DNA of 38,022 nt from Opitutia bacterium (GCA_947458705.1 CANHAH010000013.1:1-38022); one strand, 5' to 3'; shown: positions 8,854 to 17,516, counted from the stretch's first letter. Notes: generated by a model not told the origin, from the sequence alone. A program made the numbers and translations.

Positions 8854-11800
8854 TTAGAACTTCAGGCCGGCGCTCAGATACCAAAGACGACCGATCGGAT
8901 TGTAGGTCGCGAGGTCGGCGCCGACGTCGCCACCAAAAGCCTGCGGAGCCATGGGCGGCATCCGGTCGGCGAGATTGTTGACGCCGAGGGTGAGCTTGAG
9001 CCCCGAGAGGGTTTTCTTCCAGCCCGGGATGCCGAGGTTCTTGAAGGCGTATGAGACCGAGGTATCCCAAGACGTATAAGAGGGCACCGATACGCGCCGG
9101 AGGCTCGTGCTGTTGGCGAAAATGATGCCGCCGGCGCCAAGATCGACGACGCTGGAGATGTAAGTGTTATTGAGCGTGGCGGACCAACGATCCCGGCTCC
9201 AATTGAGCGCGGTAAACCACTTCATCCCCGGAATGGTGCCTTGGCCCTCGGCAAGGGTCGTCGCGTGGCCGGCGTATTCGTAGTAGCTCTGCGTGGGAAG
9301 AGCCTGAAATTGGTAGTCGATAAAGAACGTCCCGGCCGTGCTGACGTTGAAATTGCCAAACGTGGATTTTGGGAATTCGTAGTTTGCCGACACGTCTACC
9401 GCTTTCAATTTCTGACCGGCGATGTTGATGCGGGAGTCAGTGACAAAAACGACATTGGGCGACACCCCCGAAAGCAGTAGGGATGAGAGCTGGCCGGCGC
9501 TGGTGATGCGCATGGGCGCGGGGAGCGATGGATCGGGATTTGTGGGGAAGTTACCGATCGCCACTTGGCCGATGAAAGGCGACGCCGTCCCGGACGCATT
9601 GACGCTCCCGAGGATGTTGGCGGCACCGGCCACGCCGACCAAGGAGAGCTGCCGGACCTCGATGTAGTCGATCCCGAGGGTCAGACGCTTGATCGCCTTC
9701 GGCGAATAGACGGCGCCAAACGACGACGTTTTGGCGGTAGACGGTTTGAGATTCGGATTTGCACCGGAGCGCTGCCGGGCGAAACCGGGCACACCGAAAA
9801 CCGTCTGGATGACGCCGGCGGCGGTAGCGCCTTCGGTCGTGGGTCCGAAGAGTGCGAAGAGCGAAGGGGCGACGAAGGCCTCTGAATACGTGCCGCGCAC
9901 GGTGAGCTCATCGCCGAAGGGACGCCAGCGAACGCCGTATTTCGGGACGCGGGAGGCACCGGCGTCGCTGTATTTCTCATAGCGGTAAGCGGCCGAGAGC
10001 TCGAGCAGGCGCAGACCTGGCAGGTTCATTTGCTCGTTCGTCACCGGCACACGAATCTCGGCGAAGCCGGCGTCGATGGTGCGTTTGCGGGAGATGGGAT
10101 CGAAGAAATTTCCGTTTTGCCAGCGGCGGGAAGTAGGGCCGGTGCTGAACGAGTTTTCGTCGGGAGTTCCGATCAGCTTCTCCTCGCGATAGTCTAGGCC
10201 GAGGGCGGCGCCGAAGGGACCGGCGGGCAGCTCGAAGACCGAACCGGAGACGCGGGCGTCGATCTGCGTGAGGCCCGCCTCAAAAACATTGGCGGTCGCG
10301 CCCCGGATGTTGTCGAAAACGGACCGTGAAATGCCTTCCGGCCGCGCAAACACGTCGATGGCGGGCTGGACGACGGAGTTGGCCGAGGTGAGGGCGGCCT
10401 GCCATTGCGCGAGAGTGGTCGTGTTGGCCGGGGCGTTGTAGTCGCGAAACACCCTGGCAAAGCGCCCGCCGACCAGGGGGTTGCCGTTAGCGTCGTAGCC
10501 ACCGGCGATTGCGAGTTGGAAATTGGGGGCGTAGTATTGCCCGCTTTGAGAGTTATCGAGGCGGTTGACGTTGGTGTTGTAGCCGGCCTCCCATTGGAAA
10601 CGCTCGCCAATCTTCCCGCGAAAACCACCGACGAAACGGCGCAGGTGCCCGGAGCTATCGGCGCGACGGACATCGGGATTATTGCGGAACGCGGCAAATA
10701 CGGACGAGCGGGTGGGATTGAAAGGAGCGTTGACCGGGACGGTGGCCGTAATGCCGAGCGCGCCCTGCTGTAACCAGCTTTCACTGAGGGAGTCCATGGC
10801 CTCGGCGAACAGCTCAAGCCGATCCGGGATGAGTTTGGCCGTGGTCGCAAACGTGATCGCCCGCTTGCGGGATTGGATCGTGAGGGTGACGAACGGAGCC
10901 AAATCGAAGGTGTCGGCGATCGGCTGGACCGAGGAGGCTTGGTAAATGCCGGAAGCGACGAGTTCGTTAAGGTTGGCAAAAACCGCAGCGGGCCCGGTCG
11001 GGGTCGCGAGGCTCGGTGAATTCAAGCCAGGTCGCAAAAAGGCCGTCGGGAACGCCGTCGAAGACTGGCCGAGCGCGCCGGAAATCGTCGCCGATTTGCC
11101 GCGCTGAGGATTGGAGAACGGGCGTTCAGACTGAAGCAACGGTGTGATATCGGACTCGGTTAAGGAAACCGTTACGCTGATCCGGTCAGTCTTGGCCCCG
11201 GCCACCAAATAGGCGGAACGTTGCGTGTAATCTCCGTCGCCGGTAGACCGGGCATAGCGGGCGCCGACCTCGAGCCCATCGTAGTCGTGCTTTAGCTTCA
11301 CGTTGACGACGCCGCCGACCGCATCGGAACCGTAGATGGCCGAAGCGCCGTCGGTCAGCACCTCCATCGATTGGATGGCGGCCAGAGGGATCTGGTTCAC
11401 GTCTACGAAGGAACGGCCGCCGCGGGCGCTGGCGCCGGAGTCGGGCAGGCGGCGACCGTCGAGCAGTACGAGGGTCGAGAGATTGCGCAGCGAAACTTGC
11501 GAACCGCCGGAGGTGGCGGTGCCGCCGGCGATATTGCCGTTGGTCGCACCGAGGTTACCGCTGCCCGCGAAACTGGGCATGCGGGTTTGCATGAGTTCAA
11601 GGAGATTGGATCCAAGCCCGGAGCGCTCGATCTCGGCTTGGCTGATCACTGTGACCGGGGCCGCGAGCGCATCGGCGGCGGTGGGGATGTTGGAGCCGGT
11701 CACGACGAATGCGGCCAGTTTGACCGTGTCTTTGACGGGGTTGATGGCTGGGGCGTTCTCGGCTGAAACCGGTGCGCCGGCGAGTACAAGGAGCATGCCG

Positions 11801-12234
11801 GCGAGCCGGACGGAGAGAGGTTTTTTCACTGAGGTGGTTGGGTTGGCTTTTGGTTGAGGAGACGGGGTGCGCTCGGGCGCGACTAGGTTAATCAGAAGGG
11901 CGCCGGTTTTTTGGTCCTCGACGACAACGAGGTGTGTGCCGGCAACGAGGCGGTGAAGGGCGTCACGGGTGGTGAACTCGCCGCGCACGGGATTGGTTTT
12001 AACGCCGCGCACCTTGGTGACCACATAGACGATCTGTTCGCCCGACTGTTCGACGAACTGCCGGAGGGTCAATTGGGCCTCGCCGGCCTCGAGCGCGTAG
12101 GACCGGGTGGATGACGGCGTCGCACCATCCGCTGCCGAAGCCAGCGCGGCGAGCACGAGCAGTAAAATCACGCGACGCAGGGCATCAAGCGAGCGGCACA
12201 CGCGGAGAAGAAAAGGGGTTAAGAATTGGGGCAT
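8854..12234 (-). CDS. TonB-dependent receptor with N-terminal STN signalling domain
   Basis: 1126 residues from ATG 12234. Order: signal peptide (about 1-38); STN domain (about 46-116), the short periplasmic module that talks to FecR-type anti-sigma factors; a linker; an unexpected second signal-peptide-like stretch (about 137-158); a TonB-box-like region (171-180); a plug with VTVISQAEIERSG, LLDGRR and GASAIYGSDAVGGVVNV (to about 312); and a long beta-barrel ending in Phe, as outer-membrane barrels do. It should import a large ligand and signal its presence to the FecR and sigma genes directly upstream. The internal stretch could begin at a GTG (11829), giving a receptor without STN, but no Shine-Dalgarno is seen there. 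The gap to FecR is 96 bases, enough for its own promoter. Ligand unknown; sulfated glycan inferred from the downstream sulfatase. Confidence 0.93.
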   Translation of the reverse strand: MPQFLTPFLLRVCRSLDALRRVILLLVLAALASAADGATPSSTRSYALEAGEAQLTLRQFVEQSGEQIVYVVTKVRGVKTNPVRGEFTTRDALHRLVAGTHLVVVEDQKTGALLINLVAPERTPSPQPKANPTTSVKKPLSVRLAGMLLVLAGAPVSAENAPAINPVKDTVKLAAFVVTGSNIPTAADALAAPVTVISQAEIERSGLGSNLLELMQTRMPSFAGSGNLGATNGNIAGGTATSGGSQVSLRNLSTLVLLDGRRLPDSGASARGGRSFVDVNQIPLAAIQSMEVLTDGASAIYGSDAVGGVVNVKLKHDYDGLEVGARYARSTGDGDYTQRSAYLVAGAKTDRISVTVSLTESDITPLLQSERPFSNPQRGKSATISGALGQSSTAFPTAFLRPGLNSPSLATPTGPAAVFANLNELVASGIYQASSVQPIADTFDLAPFVTLTIQSRKRAITFATTAKLIPDRLELFAEAMDSLSESWLQQGALGITATVPVNAPFNPTRSSVFAAFRNNPDVRRADSSGHLRRFVGGFRGKIGERFQWEAGYNTNVNRLDNSQSGQYYAPNFQLAIAGGYDANGNPLVGGRFARVFRDYNAPANTTTLAQWQAALTSANSVVQPAIDVFARPEGISRSVFDNIRGATANVFEAGLTQIDARVSGSVFELPAGPFGAALGLDYREEKLIGTPDENSFSTGPTSRRWQNGNFFDPISRKRTIDAGFAEIRVPVTNEQMNLPGLRLLELSAAYRYEKYSDAGASRVPKYGVRWRPFGDELTVRGTYSEAFVAPSLFALFGPTTEGATAAGVIQTVFGVPGFARQRSGANPNLKPSTAKTSSFGAVYSPKAIKRLTLGIDYIEVRQLSLVGVAGAANILGSVNASGTASPFIGQVAIGNFPTNPDPSLPAPMRITSAGQLSSLLLSGVSPNVVFVTDSRINIAGQKLKAVDVSANYEFPKSTFGNFNVSTAGTFFIDYQFQALPTQSYYEYAGHATTLAEGQGTIPGMKWFTALNWSRDRWSATLNNTYISSVVDLGAGGIIFANSTSLRRVSVPSYTSWDTSVSYAFKNLGIPGWKKTLSGLKLTLGVNNLADRMPPMAPQAFGGDVGADLATYNPIGRLWYLSAGLKF

Positions 12235-12330
12235 TCACGACGGGTCCGCTGCCGGGAAAGCGGCGCAGAAGTGGACCGGTCATGAGTTCAGACGGATGGG
12301 CAAGGCGGCCGGGCTATGCCGGAGGGCGAT

Positions 12331-13434
12331 TTATTTGGCCCGCCGCAGCACGAGGCGCGACGCGTCCGCCCGCTCTACGGAGACATCGCCACCGGATTCG
12401 AGCAGACGGACGAAGGCTTCGACATTTTCCGGGCGAAAGCTGCCGCCGACGGGAAGCGTGGCGAGTTCGGCGTCGGCGAGGACAAGCTGGACCGAGTTGC
12501 GCCGGTTGAACTGGGCAATGACCTCCGCGAGCGGCGTATCGACAAAGACGAGGCGCGGTCCCTGCCATGCAAGGGCATCGCGGACAACTTCGGGGGCCAC
12601 GCGCTCGACCACCGGCGCTGTCAAAGCCCCGGAGGTCGCCGCGCGCACCTTGGAAACTACGGCGCGTTCGTTGGCGACAAGGAAGGTGTCCGGCACCGGC
12701 GTGCGCGCGCCTCCGGTGGTCGCGGTGAACTCGGCCGGGGTGTTTCGCACGGCCGCGATCAACGGATTGGCCTCAGAGACGGAGACTTTGCCCTCGGTCA
12801 CGAGCACCTCGATGTCGCGGGCGCCGAGACGGACGTTGAAGGCAGTGCCCACGGCGCGCACGGCGACGCCGCCGGCTTCGACCCAAAAGGGGCGGGAGGT
12901 ATTTTTGGCTACGGTGAAATGGGCTTCGCCCCGCAAAAGACGCACCCAGCGTTCGGTCGGTTGAAACGCGACGTCCGCGACCGTGTCGCCGTTCAACTCC
13001 AGCACGGAGCCATCGTTTAGCACGACCCGCTGATAGCCCCCGGCAGTGGTGGCGTAGTGGACGCTGGTCGAAGAGGTAGGGCGAAAGACCCACAAGCCGA
13101 CGGCCACGATTAGGGCTGCGGCGAGGGCGAGGGCTGCGGTGCGCAGCGGTGAACCGAGCCGGTTGGGTCGCGAGCATGCGGCGAGCAGATCACGATCGGG
13201 ATGGCGGGCGGCCGAGGGGCGGAAATCACGCAGGGGCTGGAGTGCAACCCAGGTGTTTTCTAAACGCACGACGGCCGCGTCGTGGCGCGGGTCCGCGGCG
13301 CGCCAGCACTCAAACGCTGCGGCCTCGGCGGCGGTGAAGGCGTCGTCGCGCTGGGCTAGCCAAGCGGCGGCGGTGGCGGCGATGGATTCATCGTCGGATG
13401 GGCGCGGGGGAGGTGAGCCGGAGGGAGGTTTCAT
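12331..13434 (-). CDS. FecR-family anti-sigma factor / sigma regulator
   Basis: 367 residues. Its ATG overlaps the stop of the sigma gene (ATGA, 13431-13434). The N-terminal cytoplasmic part (about 15-70) resembles the DUF4880 sigma-binding domain, with AAAWLAQRDD and FECWRAADPRHDAAVVRLE. One membrane helix spans about 98-117. The periplasmic FecR domain follows, with GGYQRVVLNDGSVLELNGDT, LLRGEAHF (166-173) and AVGTAFNVR (194-202). A C-terminal STN-like/DUF4974 module (about 275-345) contains DTPLAEVIAQFNRRN. The protein holds the sigma factor inactive until the receptor's STN domain signals ligand. Order and overlap with sigma and receptor genes are those of a fecIRA-type cell-surface signalling system. 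Confidence 0.93.
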   Translation of the reverse strand: MKPPSGSPPPRPSDDESIAATAAAWLAQRDDAFTAAEAAAFECWRAADPRHDAAVVRLENTWVALQPLRDFRPSAARHPDRDLLAACSRPNRLGSPLRTAALALAAALIVAVGLWVFRPTSSTSVHYATTAGGYQRVVLNDGSVLELNGDTVADVAFQPTERWVRLLRGEAHFTVAKNTSRPFWVEAGGVAVRAVGTAFNVRLGARDIEVLVTEGKVSVSEANPLIAAVRNTPAEFTATTGGARTPVPDTFLVANERAVVSKVRAATSGALTAPVVERVAPEVVRDALAWQGPRLVFVDTPLAEVIAQFNRRNSVQLVLADAELATLPVGGSFRPENVEAFVRLLESGGDVSVERADASRLVLRRAK

Positions 13435-13985
13435 GGTGTATCCTCGGCGCCGGGGCGACGAAGCGTGCTGACGCCGCGTTGCTCAAAATATTCGGCACAG
13501 CGGCGCATGCCTTTGGCGAGTTGGGCTTTCACGGTGTGCTCGGAGATGCGGAGTTCGGCGGCGATTTCTTTATGAGACAGGGCGTAGAGCAGGCGGAGGG
13601 TGAGGACTTGGCGGCAGCGCTCGGGCAGGTCGCCCACGGCCGCGGAGAGCATGGCCAGTTCCTGCTGTTTGTTGACGGAAGCGGCGACATCGGGGCGGTC
13701 CTCGGCGATGGGCAGGGCCGAAAGATCCGCGACACTCTCAATTAAAACGACCTTACGGCGCCGGAAGAAATCGAGCGCGGCGTTGCGCGCGGTGGTGAAT
13801 AGAAAGGCCTTGGCATAGCCGACGGTGCCAGTTTCGCGGGCGCGGATCAGGCGGGCGTAGGATTCTTGGACGAGATCGTCGACGTCGGGGAACGAAGGGA
13901 AAACAGCGCGCAGATACGAGCGAAGGGAGGATTCGTGGGGCTGAACCTCCTCGTTGAACCAACGGGTGTTTTCTGATTTCGGCAT
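13431..13985 (-). CDS. ECF sigma factor, FecI-like
   Basis: 184 residues from ATG 13985; a TTG at 14066 would add 27 residues that do not look like the family. Region 2 is DVDDLVQESYARLIRARETG followed by FLFTTARNAALDFFRR; region 4 is LPERCRQVLTLRLLYALSHKEIAAELRISEHTVKAQLAKGMRRC, a clear helix-turn-helix that contacts the -35 element. It directs RNA polymerase to its own target promoters, expected in front of itself and in the 96-base gap before the TonB receptor. Its stop overlaps the FecR start. The receptor downstream carries the matching STN domain, so ligand binding outside the cell should switch on the operon. Confidence 0.94.
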   Translation of the reverse strand: MPKSENTRWFNEEVQPHESSLRSYLRAVFPSFPDVDDLVQESYARLIRARETGTVGYAKAFLFTTARNAALDFFRRRKVVLIESVADLSALPIAEDRPDVAASVNKQQELAMLSAAVGDLPERCRQVLTLRLLYALSHKEIAAELRISEHTVKAQLAKGMRRCAEYFEQRGVSTLRRPGAEDTP

Positions 13986-14187
13986 GGGCGCTGGGGTGGG
14001 AACGCAACGGGATGAGGCGGGCGCCGCAGAAAATGGGCAAGCGCGCGGTGTGAAAAAAAGGCTCAATCAGGCGTAGCCCGATATTGGCGGCCGTCCGTCT
14101 AGAGGTGGTGGTGACGATGGTCCGTGGTTGGTCAAGGTGTGCGATTTACCTCCTCATGCGGGTGGTTTCGGGCACCGTGGGGTAAAC

Positions 14188-15030
14188 ATGGCTCTCATTG
14201 GTAAACGTAATTTGCTCCCATTTGTCCGCGAAGCGACCCCGGGGTTTTATCTCAACGGCGGCACCCACGGCGAAATCTTGCTGCCCGGTCGCCAACTTAA
14301 AAAACGTCCCGCTGTCGGTGAGCTCGTTGATGTGTTTGTTTATCGTGATTCCGAGGATCGGCTCGTTGCGACTTCAGCCGCGCCGTACGCTATGGTCGGG
14401 GAATTCGCCTACTTGCGCGTCGTAAGCGTGAATCCGCGGATCGGCGTCTTTCTTGATTGGGGGCTGGAAAAAGATCTGTTGCTGCCGATTCGCGAGCAGA
14501 CGGTGCCGTTACGCGAGGGCGCGTGGTTAGTCGTGCATGTCGCGCTTGATGTGAAGACGGAGCGCATCATCGCCAGCGCACGGTTAAATCGTTATCTCAA
14601 TCTCACGCCGGCGCGGTTTGTCGCCGGGCAACCCGTGCAACTGCTCGTCACGGGTGAGTCACCGCTGGGTTACAACGCGATTATCAACCACACGCATCGC
14701 GGGCTATTTTATTTCAGCGATCTGACGGGCGCGCTGGCGACCGGGCAGGCGCTCGACGGTTTCATCAAAGCCGTACGTCTCGACGAAAAAATTGATCTCA
14801 CGCTCAATGGTCCGCGCGTGGGTTATCAAAAAATAGCTCCGCTCACCGAAAAAATCATGGATGCGCTTAAGGCGAGTCCGGCGGGTCGGCTGGCACTGCA
14901 CGATGGGAGCCCGCCGGAGGAAATCCGCGCCACCTTTGAGGTGAGCAAAAAGGCGTTTAAGCAGGCGATCGGTGTGCTGTTTAAAGCGAAGCAGATCGTG
15001 ATCGAAAAAACGGGCATTCGCCTGCCGTAG
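14188..15030 (+). CDS. CvfB/YitL-like S1 RNA-binding protein
   Basis: 280 residues from ATG 14188; an upstream TTG at 14128 adds 20 residues not typical of the family. Two or three S1-type OB folds are visible: MALIGKRNLLPF through the stretch ending HGEILLPGRQ, then GEFAYLRVVSVNPRIGVFLDWGLEKDLLLP, then GYNAIINHTHRGLFYFSDL. A C-terminal winged-helix part (about 225-280) has EEIRATFEVSKKAFKQAIGVLFKAKQI. This is the architecture of B. subtilis YitL and S. aureus CvfB, RNA-binding proteins that affect gene expression after transcription. The molecular role in this organism is unknown. It is transcribed away from the sigma operon across about 200 bases. Confidence 0.88.
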   Translation: MALIGKRNLLPFVREATPGFYLNGGTHGEILLPGRQLKKRPAVGELVDVFVYRDSEDRLVATSAAPYAMVGEFAYLRVVSVNPRIGVFLDWGLEKDLLLPIREQTVPLREGAWLVVHVALDVKTERIIASARLNRYLNLTPARFVAGQPVQLLVTGESPLGYNAIINHTHRGLFYFSDLTGALATGQALDGFIKAVRLDEKIDLTLNGPRVGYQKIAPLTEKIMDALKASPAGRLALHDGSPPEEIRATFEVSKKAFKQAIGVLFKAKQIVIEKTGIRLP

Positions 15031-15047
15031 CGCGCGTCGGACGCGAA

Positions 15048-15082
15048 CGGTTGGGTATAGGCCAACCGGAAGATTGAAATCT
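15048..15082. promoter_or_regulatory. Two adjacent inverted repeats upstream of the hicB-like gene
   Basis: CGGTTGG (15048-15054) and CCAACCG (15062-15068) pair perfectly around a 7-base loop. AGATT (15071-15075) and AATCT (15078-15082) follow directly, spaced by 2 bases. They lie between the end of the CvfB-like gene and the start of the antitoxin-like gene. With no T-run after the first, they may be a toxin-antitoxin operator rather than a terminator, but the first could still end cvfB transcription. Confidence 0.35.
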
Positions 15083-15102
15083 CCTACGGCCGGGCTACTC
15101 TG

Positions 15103-15306
15103 GTGATCACGACGGAGATTATTTTTGATGTGCGTGAAGGCGAGGTGGACGGCGGTTACACCGCTACGGGGTTGGGCGTGGGCATTCACACTCAGGGCGA
15201 AACCCTTGAAGAGTTGCGCTCGAATTTGAAGGAAGCGGTGGATTGTTATTTCGACGAAGCGATCGTGGCGCCGAAAGTCATCCGCCTTCATTTTGTGCGC
15301 GACTAG
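15103..15306 (+). CDS. HicB-like antitoxin (HicB_lk core only)
   Basis: 67 residues starting at GTG 15103. The sequence EIIFDVREGEVDGGYTATGL, then GIHTQGETLEELRSNLKEAV, is the partial RNase H-like HicB fold; it ends PKVIRLHFVRD with no C-terminal DNA-binding domain, as in the short HicB variants. HicB proteins bind and block the HicA mRNA-cleaving toxin. The HicA-like frame starts 11 bases downstream but is broken, so this antitoxin may have no intact local partner. It is intact, with no stop or frameshift inside. Confidence 0.82.
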   Translation: MITTEIIFDVREGEVDGGYTATGLGVGIHTQGETLEELRSNLKEAVDCYFDEAIVAPKVIRLHFVRD

Positions 15307-15317
15307 GTCTTGGCGCG

Positions 15318-15559
15318 ATGAAGTTGCCGAGAGACGTGTCGGGACCGGAACTCGTCAAAGCCCTACGGATTCTCGGCTAGATGTGAGTCGGCAAAAGGGA
15401 TCGCACGAGCGAGTGACAACCCCACGCAACGGTGATCATCACGAGGTCGTTCCCCATCACCAGCCGATCAAGACCGGTACGCTTTCGGGCATTCTCAAAA
15501 GCGTCGCCGCGCACCATCGCATGAATGTAGAGGAGTTGGTTCGCCTGCTGAGCCTTTGA
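15318..15559 (+). pseudogene. HicA-like mRNA interferase toxin, broken by a single-base frameshift
   Basis: Starting at ATG 15318 the first 20 residues, MKLPRDVSGPELVKALRILG, match the N-terminus of HicA/YcfA toxins and then hit TAG (15378-15380). Shifting frame by one base restores the rest: DVSRQKGSHERVTTPRNGDHH (15380 on), with the GSH motif that carries the catalytic His, then IKTGTLSGILKSVAAHHRMNVEELVRLL and a stop at 15557-15559. The total of 242 bases is one short of an 81-codon gene, so exactly one base is missing inside the expected LGY codon, near 15378-15380. Either the toxin is inactivated or the base was lost in sequencing or assembly. It is paired with the intact antitoxin-like gene just upstream. 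Confidence 0.82.
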
Positions 15560-15587
15560 GATTCGCGGAACCCGCCACCATCCTCGC

Positions 15588-16589
15588 TCAGTAGTCGAAG
15601 AAAAATTCCTGCAAGGCCTTCGGGTCGCTCGTTTGCGTAAGCCCGAGCATGAGTAAAATGCGGGCTTTTTGGGGATTAAGTTCGTCGGCGACGACAAAGC
15701 CGAGGCGGTCGTCATCGATCTCGATGTTGCGCTCGACCACGCCGCCGCCGGTGCGCGAGCTGCGCACGATGGCGACGCCTTTTTTTGCGGCGGCGGCACA
15801 GGCGGCGAGCGCAGGAGCGCCGAGGTTGCCGTCACCGACGCCGGCGATCACTAGGCCGCGGGCCCCGGCAGCGACAGCGGCGTCGATAAGCGCACGGTCC
15901 ATGCCGGCGTGAGCGAAGATTAGGTCGACGCGGGGGAGCGCGGCGCGGGCGGGTAAAATAAATTCACTCCCAGCGGTGTGGCGACGTACCGGCGAGGCGT
16001 AGAAGTGCGCTCGGCCGGAGTTGACGAGGCCGGCCAGGCCGCGTTGGCCGCTGTGGAAGGTGCCGAGCTGGGTCGTGTTAGTCTTGGCGACTTCGCGGGC
16101 GCAGTGAATTTCGTCGTTGGCCACGATAAGGACGCCCCGGCCATAGGCGGCAGGGGTGGCGGCGACGGCAATCGCGTTGAACAAATTCATCGGGCCATCG
16201 GCGCTCATGGCGGTGGCCGGGCGCATGGCGCCGACCAAGACGATCGGTTTGGTGGACCGGACGATGAGGTTTAGAAAATACCCGGTTTCCTCCATCGTAT
16301 CCGTCCCATGGGTGATGACGACGCCGGCGATCGCGGGGTCGTCGAGGGCGGCTTGCGCGCGGGCGGCGAGTTTGCGCCAGACCGTTTCGTTCATGTCTTG
16401 GCTGCCGAGTTTGGCGACTTGCTCGACTTCGAGGCGGGCGAGCGTGGCAAGTTGGGGGACGGCGGCGACGAGGGCTTGGATCGAAAGCGCGGCGGCGCGG
16501 TAACCGCGGCCCGTGGTCTGAGCGCCCGCGATCGTGCCGCCGGTGGCGAGAAGTCGGATGCGGGGGAGGGGCATGGCAGCGGGCGGCAT
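15588..16589 (-). CDS. ansB: L-asparaginase, type II family
   Basis: About 333 residues from ATG 16589 (a TTG at 16610 abuts the upstream stop, and ATG 16574 would start MPLPRIRLL directly before the core). Every type II asparaginase motif is present: LLATGGTIAG with the nucleophilic Thr, the flexible-loop Tyr in GRGYR, KLGSQDMNE, THGTDTMEET (Thr-Asp pair), GAMRPATAMSADGPMNL, and AKTNTTQLGTF. The C-terminus LNPQKARILLMLGLTQT closely follows E. coli AnsB. It hydrolyses L-asparagine to aspartate and ammonia. No signal peptide is visible at any start, so it may be cytoplasmic despite resembling the periplasmic enzyme. It follows the cytochrome-domain gene with at most about 20 bases between, apparently in one operon; the functional link is unclear. 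Confidence 0.94.
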   Translation of the reverse strand: MPPAAMPLPRIRLLATGGTIAGAQTTGRGYRAAALSIQALVAAVPQLATLARLEVEQVAKLGSQDMNETVWRKLAARAQAALDDPAIAGVVITHGTDTMEETGYFLNLIVRSTKPIVLVGAMRPATAMSADGPMNLFNAIAVAATPAAYGRGVLIVANDEIHCAREVAKTNTTQLGTFHSGQRGLAGLVNSGRAHFYASPVRRHTAGSEFILPARAALPRVDLIFAHAGMDRALIDAAVAAGARGLVIAGVGDGNLGAPALAACAAAAKKGVAIVRSSRTGGGVVERNIEIDDDRLGFVVADELNPQKARILLMLGLTQTSDPKALQEFFFDY

Positions 16590-16610
16590 GAGAAGAGTAC
16601 GGGCGCTCAA

Positions 16611-17516
16611 CTACGGCTGGGCACCGGCGGTGATCCACTCGGCGATGAGTTTGATCTCGGCGGCACTGAGGGCGGGTTTGCCGTCGGTGGGCATGAATTC
16701 TTCGTCGTCGGTTGGGAGGGTGATGCGTCGGTAGAGATCGCTCTTTTCAAGGGAACCGGCGACGATCGGCGGTCCGCTGTCGCCGCCCTGCATGAGCAAA
16801 GTGTAAGTGTCCATGCGGAGGTTACCCTTGTGCTTGGAGGGTTTGTGGCAAGCGACACAGTGTTTCTCTAGGATCGGCGCGATCTGGGTGGCAAACAGCG
16901 AGGTGCCGGTCGCCTTGGCGGCGGGCGGCGTAGCGAGAGGCACGCCGAGAAATTTACGCAGACCGGCCGGCATGTGCTTGGTGAGGTAATCCTCACCGTG
17001 CGTGATGATGCTACCTTGGTGGCTGGTCCACGCCATCGCTCCGACAGTCGCAAACAGTAGCGGAATATAACTGAGGCGAACAAGGACTAGGCCCTCGCGC
17101 GATTTATAAACCTGACGAAACGCGACCAACACGAGACACGCGCCACTCGTGGCGATACCACCCCAAAGGTGGTTCATGACCGTCTCGCCTTGATAGCCAC
17201 CGCTCCACGCAAGCAACCAGCCAGCGACGGTGGCGACGAGCGCGCCACTCGTGGCTAAACCGAGGACGAGGCCCGCGGATTTTTGTAAATGCGACCAAAT
17301 CGAGACCAGTCCCAGCACTTCAAACAACGGGACCAGTACGAGCAGCCCAATCGGCAGGTGCACGATGGCCGGATGTAGGCGTCCGAAAAATTGCGCGAGT
17401 GAGGCGCGCTCCACGCCGTCAGGCGGCAGCACAAACGGCAGGACGGCGAGTCCGCCCATAAAAATGAGGCCGCAGATATATGGCGTCAGGCTGCGGGGTT
17501 GGTTTTCTTCGGACAT
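16611..17516 (-). CDS. DUF2231 membrane protein fused to a planctomycete-type cytochrome c domain
   Basis: 301 residues from ATG 17516 (a start at 17576 adds 20 residues and lacks support). The first 165 residues hold about five membrane helices, beginning with one at 11-31, then HPAIVHLPIGLLVLVPLFEVLG (48-69), the DUF2231 signature with two His that could ligate heme. A periplasmic tail (about 205-301) carries one c-type heme site C220-V-A-C-H224 with the KHKGNLRMDT stretch and a candidate distal Met in EEFMPTDG (Met275), as in the planctomycete cytochrome C (PSCyt1-like) family. It is probably a membrane-anchored electron carrier in the periplasm. It precedes the asparaginase gene and is divergent from the TonB receptor at 17586, with only 69 bases between. 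Confidence 0.85.
   Translation of the reverse strand: MSEENQPRSLTPYICGLIFMGGLAVLPFVLPPDGVERASLAQFFGRLHPAIVHLPIGLLVLVPLFEVLGLVSIWSHLQKSAGLVLGLATSGALVATVAGWLLAWSGGYQGETVMNHLWGGIATSGACLVLVAFRQVYKSREGLVLVRLSYIPLLFATVGAMAWTSHQGSIITHGEDYLTKHMPAGLRKFLGVPLATPPAAKATGTSLFATQIAPILEKHCVACHKPSKHKGNLRMDTYTLLMQGGDSGPPIVAGSLEKSDLYRRITLPTDDEEFMPTDGKPALSAAEIKLIAEWITAGAQP

Noticed and set aside
13986-14066. TTG start adding 27 residues to the sigma factor
   Set aside because: The extra residues do not fit region 2 of ECF sigma factors, and ATG 13985 gives a typical length.
15375-15382. Programmed ribosomal frameshift in the HicA-like gene
   Set aside because: There is no slippery heptamer or stimulatory structure, and HicA genes are not known to need frameshifting; a plain deletion is simpler.
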